A stretch of DNA of 14,987 nucleotides from Candidatus Hydrogenedens sp. (GCA_020216745.1 JAIWNQ010000244.1:1-14987); one strand, 5' to 3'. Counted from the stretch's first letter, positions 1-8,297 are shown. Program-made: numbers and translations. The notes: generated by a model not told the origin, from the letters alone.

Positions 1-1
1 C

Positions 2-868
2 CTGGAAGGCTCAACAGGCTTAAAAGCCATACGTGTTGCACATCCTGATGTGTTTATTAACGGTGGCGTTCAGGAACGGGGCAATTTTTCAGCCTCCGCA
101 GGATTTGGCTTCGAAAAAGGCAAACAAGGAATTTTCAGCACCTTCTCCGCTTTTCTTGAAATGATACTTTCCGAGTTAACGATGGCACGGTTAAATCATG
201 CCAATGTCATTTGCCATTTCTCACATGCGGGTGTTGATGATATTGCGGACAATACATGCCACTACGGCATAAATGTGTTCTTTGCAGATAATGGCTTACC
301 AGAAAACGACAAAACTCGATTATATTTCCCTGCGGATGCTTTACAATTGAAGGCAGTAATCCATAAAATCTGGAATGATGAGGGGATTCGGTTTATTTTC
401 ACAACCCGCAGTAAAGTCCCCTACATTTGCCGTGAAGATGGAACAAAATTTTACGAAAACGGTTATGAGTTTATCCCAGGTAAAGATGAAATTATACGAG
501 AAGGAACCGCAGGCTATGTTGTGTCCTACGGAGAAATGCTTTACCGTGCTTTAGATGCAGTTGAACAAGCACGTGCACAAGGAGTTCATGTCGGTTTGAT
601 TAATAAACCTACACTCAACATTGTCGATGAAGATATGATGACTCTTTTAAGGAACGTGCCTTTTGTCCTTGTCGTCGAAGCACAAAATATCAAGACGGGA
701 TTAGGTTGCCGTTTCGGAACATGGCTCCTGCAACGAGGTTATACCCCAAAATATGACTATATGGGCGTAAGCAAACTCGGCAAAGGCGGGTTAACAGAAC
801 ATATTACATATCAAGGATTAGACCCCGAACACATCCTCGAAAAGATTATACATCTTAACAAACAATAG
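2..868 (+). CDS. Transketolase family enzyme, C-terminal part (5' end outside window)
   Basis: The reading frame is open to the left edge, so 288 C-terminal residues are visible; the GTG at 50 is internal, because in-frame codons before it (LEGSTGLKAI) continue the family sequence. The fragment covers the pyrimidine-binding domain and the transketolase C-terminal domain of a thiamine-diphosphate enzyme. The segment GGVQERGNFSAS holds the Glu expected to activate the cofactor, and FSTFSAFLEM followed by CHFSHAGVDD is the typical pyrimidine-domain core. The end (LVVEAQN, then GLGCRFGTWL) fits the C-terminal domain. The N-terminal diphosphate-binding domain is not visible and could be in the same gene or a separate one. 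Likely role: two-carbon ketol transfer in the pentose phosphate pathway. The sequence differs from textbook transketolase, so a related ketol-transfer or DXS-like activity cannot be excluded. No clear terminator follows the stop. Confidence 0.85.
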   Translation: MEGSTGLKAIRVAHPDVFINGGVQERGNFSASAGFGFEKGKQGIFSTFSAFLEMILSELTMARLNHANVICHFSHAGVDDIADNTCHYGINVFFADNGLPENDKTRLYFPADALQLKAVIHKIWNDEGIRFIFTTRSKVPYICREDGTKFYENGYEFIPGKDEIIREGTAGYVVSYGEMLYRALDAVEQARAQGVHVGLINKPTLNIVDEDMMTLLRNVPFVLVVEAQNIKTGLGCRFGTWLLQRGYTPKYDYMGVSKLGKGGLTEHITYQGLDPEHILEKIIHLNKQ

Positions 869-1055
869 TTAAGTAGGTATATTAATTTATCTATCTCATC
901 TTGTTTTATTCTGCCAACGTAAAAGCTAATAATGCCGTTTAAATACCCTCATTAATTCATGTTATACATATCTCTTGATACACATGCTTATTTTGAAAAT
1001 ATAATATTTACAATACTCAACTCATAGGCAGGACACACATACTACTTTTCTAATA

Positions 1056-1073
1056 TCTAATTAGCTAATTAGA
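1056..1073. repeat. Perfect 18-bp AT-rich palindrome
   Basis: TCTAATTAGCTAATTAGA equals its own reverse complement. It lies in the 246-nt gap between the convergent transketolase-family gene and fumC. It could be a weak two-way terminator or a protein-binding site, but there is no GC-rich stem and only a short T run, so its function is unassigned. The rest of the gap shows nothing else that I can identify. Confidence 0.5.
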
Positions 1074-1114
1074 CGGGTGTAATACTTTTTCATCCCAAGC
1101 AGGATATGGCTTTA

Positions 1115-2506
1115 CTAATCAGAAGGGGAAATCATTTTGCGGGGGTCTACAAGTTGGTCAAATTCTTCTTCGGTGATTAAGCCTGTTTTTAAGGCTTCTT
1201 CTTTTAGGGTCGTACCGTTTTTATAGGCATTGCGGGCAATTTTGGCGGAGACTTCGTAACCGAGTTTTCGATTTAATGCGGTTACTAACATTAGTGAATT
1301 CTGTAAGTAGTATTCTAATTTTTCGCAGTTAGGTTGGATACCATTCAGGCAATTTCGGGTAAATGATTGGCATGCATCAGACAGGAGGCGTATGGATTGA
1401 AGGATATTGTAAGCAATCACAGGTTTATAAACATTAAGTTCGAATTGTCCCGATGCACCAGCAATGTTAATGGTTACATCGTTTCCTATCACCTGAGCAC
1501 AGACCATTGTCATCATTTCGCATTGGGTTGGATTGACCTTCCCTGGCATAATGGATGAGCCAGGCTCATTTTCGGGTAGGAGCAATTCTGCTAATCCACA
1601 ACGAGGACCACTACCCATCAGTCGAATATCATTAGCAATTTTCATGCACGAACAGGCGACTGTTTTTAATACACCAGAGAGCATCACCAAAGCGTCATGT
1701 CCCGCTAATGCTTCAAATTTATTTTCCGCTGGTCGAAATGGCTCTTGGGTCAATTCTGCAATATATGCAACTGCTTTTTCTGCAAAACCCGCAGGAGCAT
1801 TTAATCCTGTCCCAACGGCTGTTCCACCCAATGCCAATTCATACAGATCTTTCAGAGATAATTGAATACGATTCATGGCTTGCTCGATTTGTCGTGCATA
1901 ACCAGAAAATTCCTGCCCTAAGGTAATTGGTGTTGCATCCATCATGTGGGTTCTACCTGTTTTAATTAAATCTTTGTATTCTTCCGATTTTTGGACAAGT
2001 GATTTGTAAAATTCTTCCAATGAAGGAATCAGACGGTTGCTCAATTCAAGGACTGTGGCTACATTCATTGCGGTTGGGAAAACATCGTTTGAGGATTGAG
2101 ACATATTCACATGGTCATTTGGATGTATCGGTTTTTTAGTGCTATGGGGTGAACCTAAAAGTTCATTAGCACGTGTAGATATAACTTCGTTCACATTCAT
2201 ATTTGTTTGGGTTCCGCTTCCTGTTTGCCAGACATGCAGAGGGAATTGCTCGTCCCATTTGCCTATGAGGATTTCATCAACCACAGTAGTAATGATTTCA
2301 CAATATTCTGGTTTAAGTATACCGAGGTCACGGTTCGCTCGTGCACAGGCTTTTTTTACAAGTGCTAATGCGTATATAATCTCCATCGGCATTTTTTCTT
2401 TACCAACTGAGAAAAATTGTAGTGAGCGAACAGTTTGGCTACCATAATAGACGTTAAGGGGAACCTGAACCTCGCCTAATGCATCACATTCAATTCTATA
2501 CTCCAT
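1115..2506 (-). CDS. fumC: Fumarate hydratase class II (fumarase C)
   Basis: Catalyses reversible hydration of fumarate to L-malate in the TCA cycle; a cytosolic, iron-independent homotetramer in characterised relatives. The 463-residue length matches the family. Family motifs occur in order: TGSGTQTNMN at 95-104, HPNDHVNMSQSSND at 128-141, GRTHMMDATP around 184-193 with the catalytic His187, and the superfamily signature GSSIMPGKVNPTQCE at 316-330 with the catalytic-loop serines 317/318. The TQTNMN and KVNPTQCE forms favour fumarase over aspartase, which shares the fold. The ATG at 2506 has a modest AAGG Shine-Dalgarno about 11 nt upstream, and the stop is TAG. The gene stands alone: the pseudopilin upstream on the same strand has its own terminator, and the neighbour downstream is convergent. 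Confidence 0.95.
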   Translation of the reverse strand: MEYRIECDALGEVQVPLNVYYGSQTVRSLQFFSVGKEKMPMEIIYALALVKKACARANRDLGILKPEYCEIITTVVDEILIGKWDEQFPLHVWQTGSGTQTNMNVNEVISTRANELLGSPHSTKKPIHPNDHVNMSQSSNDVFPTAMNVATVLELSNRLIPSLEEFYKSLVQKSEEYKDLIKTGRTHMMDATPITLGQEFSGYARQIEQAMNRIQLSLKDLYELALGGTAVGTGLNAPAGFAEKAVAYIAELTQEPFRPAENKFEALAGHDALVMLSGVLKTVACSCMKIANDIRLMGSGPRCGLAELLLPENEPGSSIMPGKVNPTQCEMMTMVCAQVIGNDVTINIAGASGQFELNVYKPVIAYNILQSIRLLSDACQSFTRNCLNGIQPNCEKLEYYLQNSLMLVTALNRKLGYEVSAKIARNAYKNGTTLKEEALKTGLITEEEFDQLVDPRKMISPSD

Positions 2507-2643
2507 AATGTGTCGCCTTTCAGTAAAGTACTCTCAATTTGTAAAACATATAACTCGTAATAATATAGTCATAAACTCTTACTAAATTATAAACATTTCT
2601 GTGTTGTAAAATCGCTTTTTATAAAAGGCAATTTAAAAGACAA

Positions 2644-2669
2644 ATGGGGACAGTTGAAACTGTCCCCAT
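2644..2669 (-). terminator. Hairpin terminator behind the pseudopilin gene
   Basis: A perfect inverted repeat, ATGGGGACAGTT - GA - AACTGTCCCCAT, has 12-bp arms (effective loop somewhat larger). It starts 36 nt beyond the pseudopilin stop codon. Read on the - strand it is followed by a T-rich stretch (TTTGTCTTTT), as expected for an intrinsic terminator. The 'GGGGACAGT' arm resembles short hairpin repeats dispersed in many bacterial genomes, so it may also belong to such a family. Confidence 0.7.
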
Positions 2670-2704
2670 GAAAATTCCTTGCGAGGGCGGAAAAAAATTA
2701 AATA

Positions 2705-3715
2705 TTATTGATAACCAGCCGCCTGAGAAATAATACCGATAACAACACCAACACTGGGAAGTATCGGCTCTGTAGCATTAACATCTGGATTAACTGTATC
2801 ATTGGAACCAATGTAACGAATAAATTCGACATGGCCATCCATGTACAGCACATTGCAACCACCAGGCAGATGGTTGAAGAAGTCAATAGCACCATAGGCA
2901 GAGAATTGGTCTAACATAATATAGACTTCACTCTGAGCATTGTTCGATGCAGCGGGATTATTAATGTCCGTAATCAAGAAACGTTCAATACCTTCACGAA
3001 GCCTGTAAACAGTACTACCACCACCATTCCCAACACCTGCTGGGACTGAAATATCCTCATCAGCAATTCTCGTTAATTGTGTTGCAGCTGCTTGGTTCGG
3101 ACCACTAATGCAACCACCTATCGGTGTAAGTGATTTGTTGATTAATTCATTAACTGCTTCTGCAAGCTGGATAGGAACAGGAGCAGAACCGCTTACAGCC
3201 TGACCACCCATTAAGCTAATAAGCTGGTTCAACAACGTATAATTGCTTAATGGTGCTGTTCCTAATTCTTTGTTGCGGTCAAAAACCCAGCCCAAATAAG
3301 CATAGCTGGCATCAATTCGTTCCGGTTCACATGTTAAATAGGTAGTACCATCTTGTTTTTTCAAATAGGCTGCAGTATCCCGTGCATCGGACGGGCAGAT
3401 TGCAATAGACGGGTCTGTCAAATATTCAGGATAAATAGTATCTACCGCGGGTGCTGCTGCAATTGCGAACCTATAATTTTCTGCTGGATTTTCGCACTTT
3501 GTTCTAACAACCTGCAACGGTGGAAATCTTTCTCCCTTGGCTTCGTTACAATACATCTTCAGAACGACACCCCACTGCTTCAGATTATTCTGGCAGGAGG
3601 AACGACGTGCCGCTTCACGGGCACGAGCAAGTGCTGGCAATAATATTGCCGCAAGAATACCAATAATGGCGATGACGACGAGTAGCTCAATGAGCGTGAA
3701 ACCTTGTTTCTTCAT
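2705..3715 (-). CDS. Type II secretion-like pseudopilin (prepilin N-terminal methylation domain)
   Basis: An exported filament-type subunit. The N-terminus [20 protein letters not shown] is a textbook prepilin signal: cleavage is expected after Gly5, Phe6 becomes the methylated residue, and Glu10 is the conserved Glu+5. The hydrophobic helix runs to about residue 30. It continues as [20 protein letters not shown], the usual sequence of long pseudopilins in Planctomycetes, Lentisphaerae and related phyla. Near the C-terminus, MDGHVEF (about 292-298) is the hallmark of the same group (DUF1559-like and relatives). At 336 residues it is far longer than a major pseudopilin (about 150), so it carries a sizeable extra globular domain of unknown role. 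The start is supported by AGGAG 7 nt upstream of ATG 3715. It has its own terminator and a structured leader. No prepilin peptidase or GspC-M genes are visible nearby, although a GspB-like gene lies 2 kb away. Confidence 0.88.
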   Translation of the reverse strand: MKKQGFTLIELLVVIAIIGILAAILLPALARAREAARRSSCQNNLKQWGVVLKMYCNEAKGERFPPLQVVRTKCENPAENYRFAIAAAPAVDTIYPEYLTDPSIAICPSDARDTAAYLKKQDGTTYLTCEPERIDASYAYLGWVFDRNKELGTAPLSNYTLLNQLISLMGGQAVSGSAPVPIQLAEAVNELINKSLTPIGGCISGPNQAAATQLTRIADEDISVPAGVGNGGGSTVYRLREGIERFLITDINNPAASNNAQSEVYIMLDQFSAYGAIDFFNHLPGGCNVLYMDGHVEFIRYIGSNDTVNPDVNATEPILPSVGVVIGIISQAAGYQ

Positions 3716-3741
3716 AACCCAACTCCTTTCCTTTTTCTTCT

Positions 3742-3791
3742 GTTACCCGAGACCTCTTATTGCATGTGCCCTCGCAAGTCGCCCGGATAAC
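3742..3791 (-). promoter_or_regulatory. Structured 5' leader of the pseudopilin mRNA
   Basis: On the - strand, GTTATCCGGG (3791-3782) can pair with CTCGGGTAAC (3751-3742). This gives a 10-bp stem with two G-U pairs around a 30-nt loop that can itself form a small TTGC/GCAA hairpin. The stem ends about 14 nt before the AGGAG Shine-Dalgarno. The segment is clearly more GC-rich than the DNA around it. I compared it by eye with the c-di-GMP-I and other common riboswitch consensus sequences and saw no match, so it is an unassigned leader structure. Confidence 0.4.
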
Positions 3792-3811
3792 ATTCGGGGT
3801 TAATTTGTTTG

Positions 3812-3825
3812 GTTTAATATTAAAC
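3812..3825. repeat. Perfect 14-bp palindrome in the pseudopilin upstream region
   Basis: GTTTAATATTAAAC is a perfect palindrome about 100 bp ahead of the pseudopilin start, where the promoter should lie. A related string, ATTAAATATTAAA, occurs about 40 bp further up. It could be an operator or a chance product of AT-rich DNA. The rest of the 351-nt gap (3716-4066) is AT-rich and shows no gene; no convincing terminator for the glycosyltransferase-like gene is visible. Confidence 0.3.
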
Positions 3826-4066
3826 TTTTAAAGAACACAATAACTTCAATTATATCATACACTATTAAATATTAAAAATCAAATTGTTTTCCAGTAAATC
3901 ACACTTTGTTTATGTAAATAAAGCAGAAGCAAAATCACATCGAAAATCGGGTATTTCTTAAATTAATATATTTCTTTCAAAAAAATCCCAAAGAGAGGGT
4001 AGTCTCGTTGTAGTAACAATATCCCTTTTATTGCTAAATTCCATAAAACCTAAATTAAACTCGTTT

Positions 4067-5509
4067 TTACTTTTCCATAGCAATCTCTACCGCTTTATAT
4101 GCACCATCGTATATACCGATTTTTTTAAGTAACACAATTTGTTCATTATACATTTTAAGCAAGTCTTCTTCTTCAATAAGCATGTTTAGTACTTGCAAAA
4201 TAAAATCAAGCCCAACACATTCCGGTGTGCTATCACCAATTTCACTGGCACGGATAGCACCCCATGCTTCATGTCCGCCAACTCGTTCTAACAACAATTT
4301 GGGTATCGGGTAAAACGCTAATTCGCTGGGTTTGGTCATTAGCAAATCACTTGGACGCATCAACAGATTCGTGGTATAGACTGCGGAATAAGTGTTGTCA
4401 TGCAGGAAGCCATGAAGTGTTCCTATAATTTCATTATTTAATGCATTCTTTACAAATTGTTTTGTTTCTTCCCACTGATTGTGTAAAACAAGCAGGTCAT
4501 CAAATTGTGGAATATTCTTCCGAAAATACTCCAATGCATTCTTATGGTCACCAAAATTAATAAATAAAACCAGTTTTCCATCTTTAATCCATTTCCATAG
4601 AAACTTAACAATATTAACGAGTAAATCTTGTTGAGCACCAGCCCCACCAATAGAAATTAAAAACCGTCTTGGCTCTTTCCTATCCATACGTGAGATACGA
4701 TTTTGCACATCTTCTTCTAACGGAGCCAATAATTCATGGTCAACATAATGTCCAACCGCTCTTATTTGCTCTTGCGGTATACCTTTCCCAATACCAGGCG
4801 TAATCATTCCACGAAGTGTGCGAAATCCGAAATACTCAGAAGGTCCCTGAACAATCTGCAAAGCCTCTGGCGAAAGATGAAAGCCTAATGGACAATTATC
4901 TGGAATAAGATTTAAAACCTTCTTCATACCTGCGAAACTCGCCCCGTGTGCATTGAACGGATGGGTTGCCAGAACAGGAATAGTAGGGTCGAGTTGACGA
5001 TATACATCAGACAACACCTCCGCTGTAGCCATTACAGGATAATTCTTCTCCAGACTACGATACCATTTTCCCATCAGTGGATCCCAAAAGAAACGATTAA
5101 ACAACTTTGATTTCTGCGAGAGACGAGACCCGAGTGAATACCAATAATCCAGATAACGAATCATCCGTGCCCCTGCACTGTTAAAATTCAACAAATCAAA
5201 CCAGTATGGAATACAACCTGCATGATTAACCGCAGAGGCTATCGCCATTCCGATGCGGTAATGTCCATATCCCATACGAATAGTCCCAATAACCATACCT
5301 CTGGTAGGGTCGAGAGACATTCCTTCGTTCTCAGAAAAAACATCATGTAAATTAATAAATGGTGATAAAATATCATTAGGCTTAGCAATTAAAGGAAATT
5401 CATCCTTACCTGTATACCCAAACTTCTTTGCAAACCTTTTCTTTAATTTTTCACCCTTTCTTATTGCTTTATCTGAAAGAGGCATTCCAAACAAAGTTTT
5501 ATGACTCAT
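4067..5509 (-). CDS. Uncharacterised GT-B-like glycosyltransferase (MGDG synthase/GT28-like)
   Basis: I do not recognise a characterised homologue. The 480-residue protein has the outline of a two-domain GT-B enzyme of the MGDG synthase/UgtP/MurG type. MVIGTIRMGYGHYRIG (72-87) resembles the first beta strand and glycine-rich loop of that group (GxGH). ISIGGAGAQ (285-293) resembles the loop opening the second Rossmann domain. MRPSDLLMTKPSELAFYPIP (384-403) sits where those enzymes carry their nucleotide-sugar-binding motif. No signal peptide or membrane helix is seen; the basic N-terminus (residues 13-30) might bind a membrane surface. By family it would transfer a sugar to a lipid or polyprenyl acceptor, but donor and acceptor are unknown. 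AAGGAG 7 nt upstream supports ATG 5509. Neighbours (pseudopilin, GspB-like) do not define a pathway. Confidence 0.5.
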   Translation of the reverse strand: MSHKTLFGMPLSDKAIRKGEKLKKRFAKKFGYTGKDEFPLIAKPNDILSPFINLHDVFSENEGMSLDPTRGMVIGTIRMGYGHYRIGMAIASAVNHAGCIPYWFDLLNFNSAGARMIRYLDYWYSLGSRLSQKSKLFNRFFWDPLMGKWYRSLEKNYPVMATAEVLSDVYRQLDPTIPVLATHPFNAHGASFAGMKKVLNLIPDNCPLGFHLSPEALQIVQGPSEYFGFRTLRGMITPGIGKGIPQEQIRAVGHYVDHELLAPLEEDVQNRISRMDRKEPRRFLISIGGAGAQQDLLVNIVKFLWKWIKDGKLVLFINFGDHKNALEYFRKNIPQFDDLLVLHNQWEETKQFVKNALNNEIIGTLHGFLHDNTYSAVYTTNLLMRPSDLLMTKPSELAFYPIPKLLLERVGGHEAWGAIRASEIGDSTPECVGLDFILQVLNMLIEEEDLLKMYNEQIVLLKKIGIYDGAYKAVEIAMEK

Positions 5510-5871
5510 TGTTCATCTCCTTTATGAAATGAATTTACAGATTTTGCAAAAAAATTACCATATCAATTCATATTTTAGAAAATCAAATAAAACAAAAGAA
5601 ATTGTAACACTAACATTTAATCCAATTGAGAATTAAACTTCTTTCCAATTTTTTGTAAACACCTATTGCTAATCATATAAAGTGCATTCACCAATTTATA
5701 ACCATTCATAACTAAAAAATATTTATGAGGGGTCTTAGTTAATTATAATTTCTATCTATTGAATATTATCTTAATAAACTTAGGAAACTCTTTTCAGTTT
5801 CTCTTCCAGTTTTTTTCTTTTTCTACATTTTTGTAAAATAATATATATTAATTGTAATTAGGAGAAAATAA
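5510..5871. other. Divergent intergenic region, very AT-rich
   Basis: This 362-nt gap separates the divergent glycosyltransferase-like and GspB-like genes and must contain both promoters. I see no gene and no confident -35/-10 pair. A pyrimidine-rich run lies at about 5790-5830 and an AT run at 5830-5855. The GspB-like start is set by AGGAG at 5860-5864, 7 nt before its ATG. Confidence 0.5.
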
Positions 5872-7110
5872 ATGAGTTCAATCCTCGATGCACTAAAAAA
5901 ACTCGAGGAAGAAAAACAACGGCAGTTGAAACTTCTTGAAAAGGAAGAGATAGAAGAACAGGATAGCACCGAAATTATTTCGACTGTTTCGGAAATAACC
6001 AAGCCTGATGCCGTTTCATCTACTCCTGATAGGGCACCCGTTGTATTTTTTTCTCCTAAAGTATTTTTCTTAGGTGGTGTTTTGCTTCTTCTTGCTTTGA
6101 TTGTTATATCTGTGTCTGTGTCCTTTTTAGTTGTTAAAACACAAATCGCTAAAAATTCTCAGCCCGTTATTGTTTCTAATAACTCAATATCAGACGAGAA
6201 GTCAACACAAAATGAACCCCCATCTGAACCACAGAAAGCAATTTCAGATGAAGCGACACAGACAAACGATACGGACAAAAATATAACGACAAAGGCTGTA
6301 TCAACACCACCCAAAGAGAACAATCCTGTGCCAGAAATGCCAAAACCACAACCTGCTCAGGTAGAACAAAAACAGATCCTTCCTCCTGTTAAACCTTCAA
6401 TACAACCAGAACCTCAAAAGGAACCATCACCAGACACAACTGCGAAAGAACCGATAGAATCCAAAAGTAAACAACAAATTCCAATAGAATCTGAAAATAC
6501 ACAACTACAAATTGCAAGAAACACAACCGAGAATAATAATAGAGTTGAACAGGAAATAAAAGAAGAACCTGTTATAAAAACTCAACAAGTCGAAGAGACA
6601 CCCGTTCAAAATACGGTGATACAACCCCCTACCAATGAGTCGGCTACATCTCAAAAACCTTCATCTACTCCTGAAGAAACATCTTCACCGCCTACCCCAA
6701 AAAATGAGCCACAACAGAACATTGTTGTCTCATCTAATCAATCCCCAAAAGATGTAACACCTCCGAGGGTAGTAACAAAGGAATTAGAACCTCCACCATC
6801 ATTAAAGCCAGAACAATTCCAGCAAACCTTATCGCTACCTAAACCCAAAGTAGAAGAATCTATCGACATGACAAGGTTACCTGTATTGAGGACTTCGGAT
6901 AGAGTTCGGCTTGGGCTTGAAAACATGCAACTGAATGTCCTTCGCGAAGCCGGTCCGAAAAATCCTCATGGGTTGGCTATTATAAATTTAAATAAAGTAT
7001 ATGTTGGTGAAATTATACCGGGTTCCTCTGCTCGGTTACTTGATGTTAAGACACATGGAATCGCAATTGAAGTGGTTGGTACTGGGGAACGGTATTACGT
7101 ACCTCGGTAA
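5872..7110 (+). CDS. gspB: GspB-like type II secretion assembly protein
   Basis: An inner-membrane protein expected to help assemble or anchor the type II secretion machinery; GspB partners GspA and the secretin in characterised systems. The N-terminus MSSILDALKKLEEEKQ closely follows the GspB opening (MSxILDALRKxExER). A single membrane helix spans about 64-88. Residues about 95-335 form a long low-complexity linker rich in Pro, Gln, Glu, Thr and Ser, fit to span the periplasm. The last 70 residues (MQLNVLREAG, AIINLNKVYVGEIIPG, then LLDVKTHGIAIEV and GERYYVP) match the small GspB C-terminal beta domain, whose usual form is 'INxxxYxEGD...VxLxxIxxDGVxL...GxxF'. At 412 residues it is longer than typical GspB because of the linker. 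No gspA ATPase is adjacent. A gene 58 nt downstream on the same strand seems functionally unrelated. Confidence 0.8.
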   Translation: MSSILDALKKLEEEKQRQLKLLEKEEIEEQDSTEIISTVSEITKPDAVSSTPDRAPVVFFSPKVFFLGGVLLLLALIVISVSVSFLVVKTQIAKNSQPVIVSNNSISDEKSTQNEPPSEPQKAISDEATQTNDTDKNITTKAVSTPPKENNPVPEMPKPQPAQVEQKQILPPVKPSIQPEPQKEPSPDTTAKEPIESKSKQQIPIESENTQLQIARNTTENNNRVEQEIKEEPVIKTQQVEETPVQNTVIQPPTNESATSQKPSSTPEETSSPPTPKNEPQQNIVVSSNQSPKDVTPPRVVTKELEPPPSLKPEQFQQTLSLPKPKVEESIDMTRLPVLRTSDRVRLGLENMQLNVLREAGPKNPHGLAIINLNKVYVGEIIPGSSARLLDVKTHGIAIEVVGTGERYYVPR

Positions 7111-7168
7111 TAACAATAAATGCTCGATTTTACATCAACAACTAACATCATATAAAAGGAGAATATGT

Positions 7169-8146
7169 ATGCTCAGAAATCTCTTTGCAATATTCATCAT
7201 TACCGCAACTTTAATTTCTTGCGGTCCTTCTCAACAAGCGTCAGATTCACAAAAAGTCTCTACATCCAACAAAAAAGAAATAGAAATCGCAGTTATCCCG
7301 AAATCCTTTTCACATCAATTCTGGCTAACAGTAAAAGCGGGTGCAGAACAAGCAGGGAAAGAATTAGGCGTAAAAATCATCTGGCAGGGAACAGCAAAAG
7401 AAACAGAAGTGGAACAACAAATAAATATCGTTCAAGATATGATAAACCGTAATGTTAATGCGATTGTCCTTGCTGCAAGTGATGCAAATGCCCTTGTTGG
7501 TATCGTCGAAACTGCGGTAAAAAAAGGCATCCCCGTGGTCACTATCGACTCTGGTGTAAATTCCGAAAAGCCAGTATCCTTTGTAGCAACAGATAACGTC
7601 GCTGGAGCCAAAATTGCAGCAGAACATCTCGCCAAACTCATAGGTGAAGAAGGGGATGTTGGACTGATACCTTTTGTGCCTGGTGCCGCTACTTCTGAAA
7701 TGAGAGAACGTGGATTTAAAGAGGGCATCGCCAACTATCCCAAAATAAAATTAGTTTCAACCCTATATAGTGAAAGTAATGTGGCTAAAGCAATGGATGT
7801 GACTAATGATATGCTAACGTCCTTCCCGAGTATCAAAGGCATCTTCGCCGCTAATGAATCCAGTGCGGTCGGCTGTGCACAGGCTATAAAAAGCAAAGGG
7901 AAAGCAGGACAGGTAAAAATTGTTGCCTTCGATGCTGCGGAAGAGGAAATTCAGTCCCTTAAAGATGGTGTCATTCAGGCACTCATCGTCCAGAACCCAT
8001 TTAATATGGGCTATCTTGGTGTCAAAACTGCATACGATACAATTCAAGGGAAACCTGTTGAGAAAAGAATTGACACTGGTGTCACCGTCGTAACACTTGA
8101 CAATATAAACAACCCCGAAATCCAGAAACTACTCAACCCTATTTAA
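7169..8146 (+). CDS. Sugar ABC transporter substrate-binding lipoprotein (RbsB-like)
   Basis: A 325-residue type 1 periplasmic binding protein. The frame is open upstream, but the ATG at 7169 is chosen because GGAG (7158-7161) lies 7 nt before it and the product then begins with a lipoprotein signal: MLRNLFAIFIITATLISC, lipobox LISC, lipidated Cys18. The mature part follows ribose/galactose-type binding proteins: IAVIPKSFSHQFW and VKAGAEQAGKELG at the N-lobe, VQDMINRNVNAIVLAASD, GIPVVTIDSG, VATDNVAGAKIAAEHL, and a C-lobe with GIFAANESSAVGCAQA, IVAFDAAEEEI and ALIVQNPFNMGYLGV. The likely ligand is a monosaccharide or polyol; it cannot be narrowed further. No permease or ATPase gene is adjacent, so it is an orphan component here and partners must be encoded elsewhere. 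The next gene is convergent. Confidence 0.88.
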   Translation: MLRNLFAIFIITATLISCGPSQQASDSQKVSTSNKKEIEIAVIPKSFSHQFWLTVKAGAEQAGKELGVKIIWQGTAKETEVEQQINIVQDMINRNVNAIVLAASDANALVGIVETAVKKGIPVVTIDSGVNSEKPVSFVATDNVAGAKIAAEHLAKLIGEEGDVGLIPFVPGAATSEMRERGFKEGIANYPKIKLVSTLYSESNVAKAMDVTNDMLTSFPSIKGIFAANESSAVGCAQAIKSKGKAGQVKIVAFDAAEEEIQSLKDGVIQALIVQNPFNMGYLGVKTAYDTIQGKPVEKRIDTGVTVVTLDNINNPEIQKLLNPI

Positions 8147-8297
8147 TCCCTCCTAAAAATGTTTATTTAATTATCATATCATTATCAAAGTTATACTCTG
8201 GTATATTAATGAGAAGACAATATATGTAATTGTGTGAAAAATAAGTACAGAAAAAGTTGATATTTGAATTAAGAAAGTATCTAATGGTTTTTGGATA

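Noticed and set aside
1367..2447. Several open frames of 63-110 codons opposite fumC
   Set aside because: They are shadows of a highly conserved gene on the other strand, with no domain and no ribosome binding signals.
3742..3791. c-di-GMP-I (GEMM) riboswitch ahead of the pseudopilin gene
   Set aside because: The conserved GEMM words were not found; only a generic long hairpin is supported.
7001..7168. Longer version of the sugar-binding protein starting at 7001 and overlapping the GspB-like gene
   Set aside because: The upstream stretch has no family similarity and no ribosome binding site, and it would bury the lipoprotein signal. ATG 7169 has GGAG at correct spacing.
8147..8297. Bidirectional terminator between the sugar-binding protein and symporter genes
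   Set aside because: No inverted repeat with a convincing stem could be found in this AT-rich gap.
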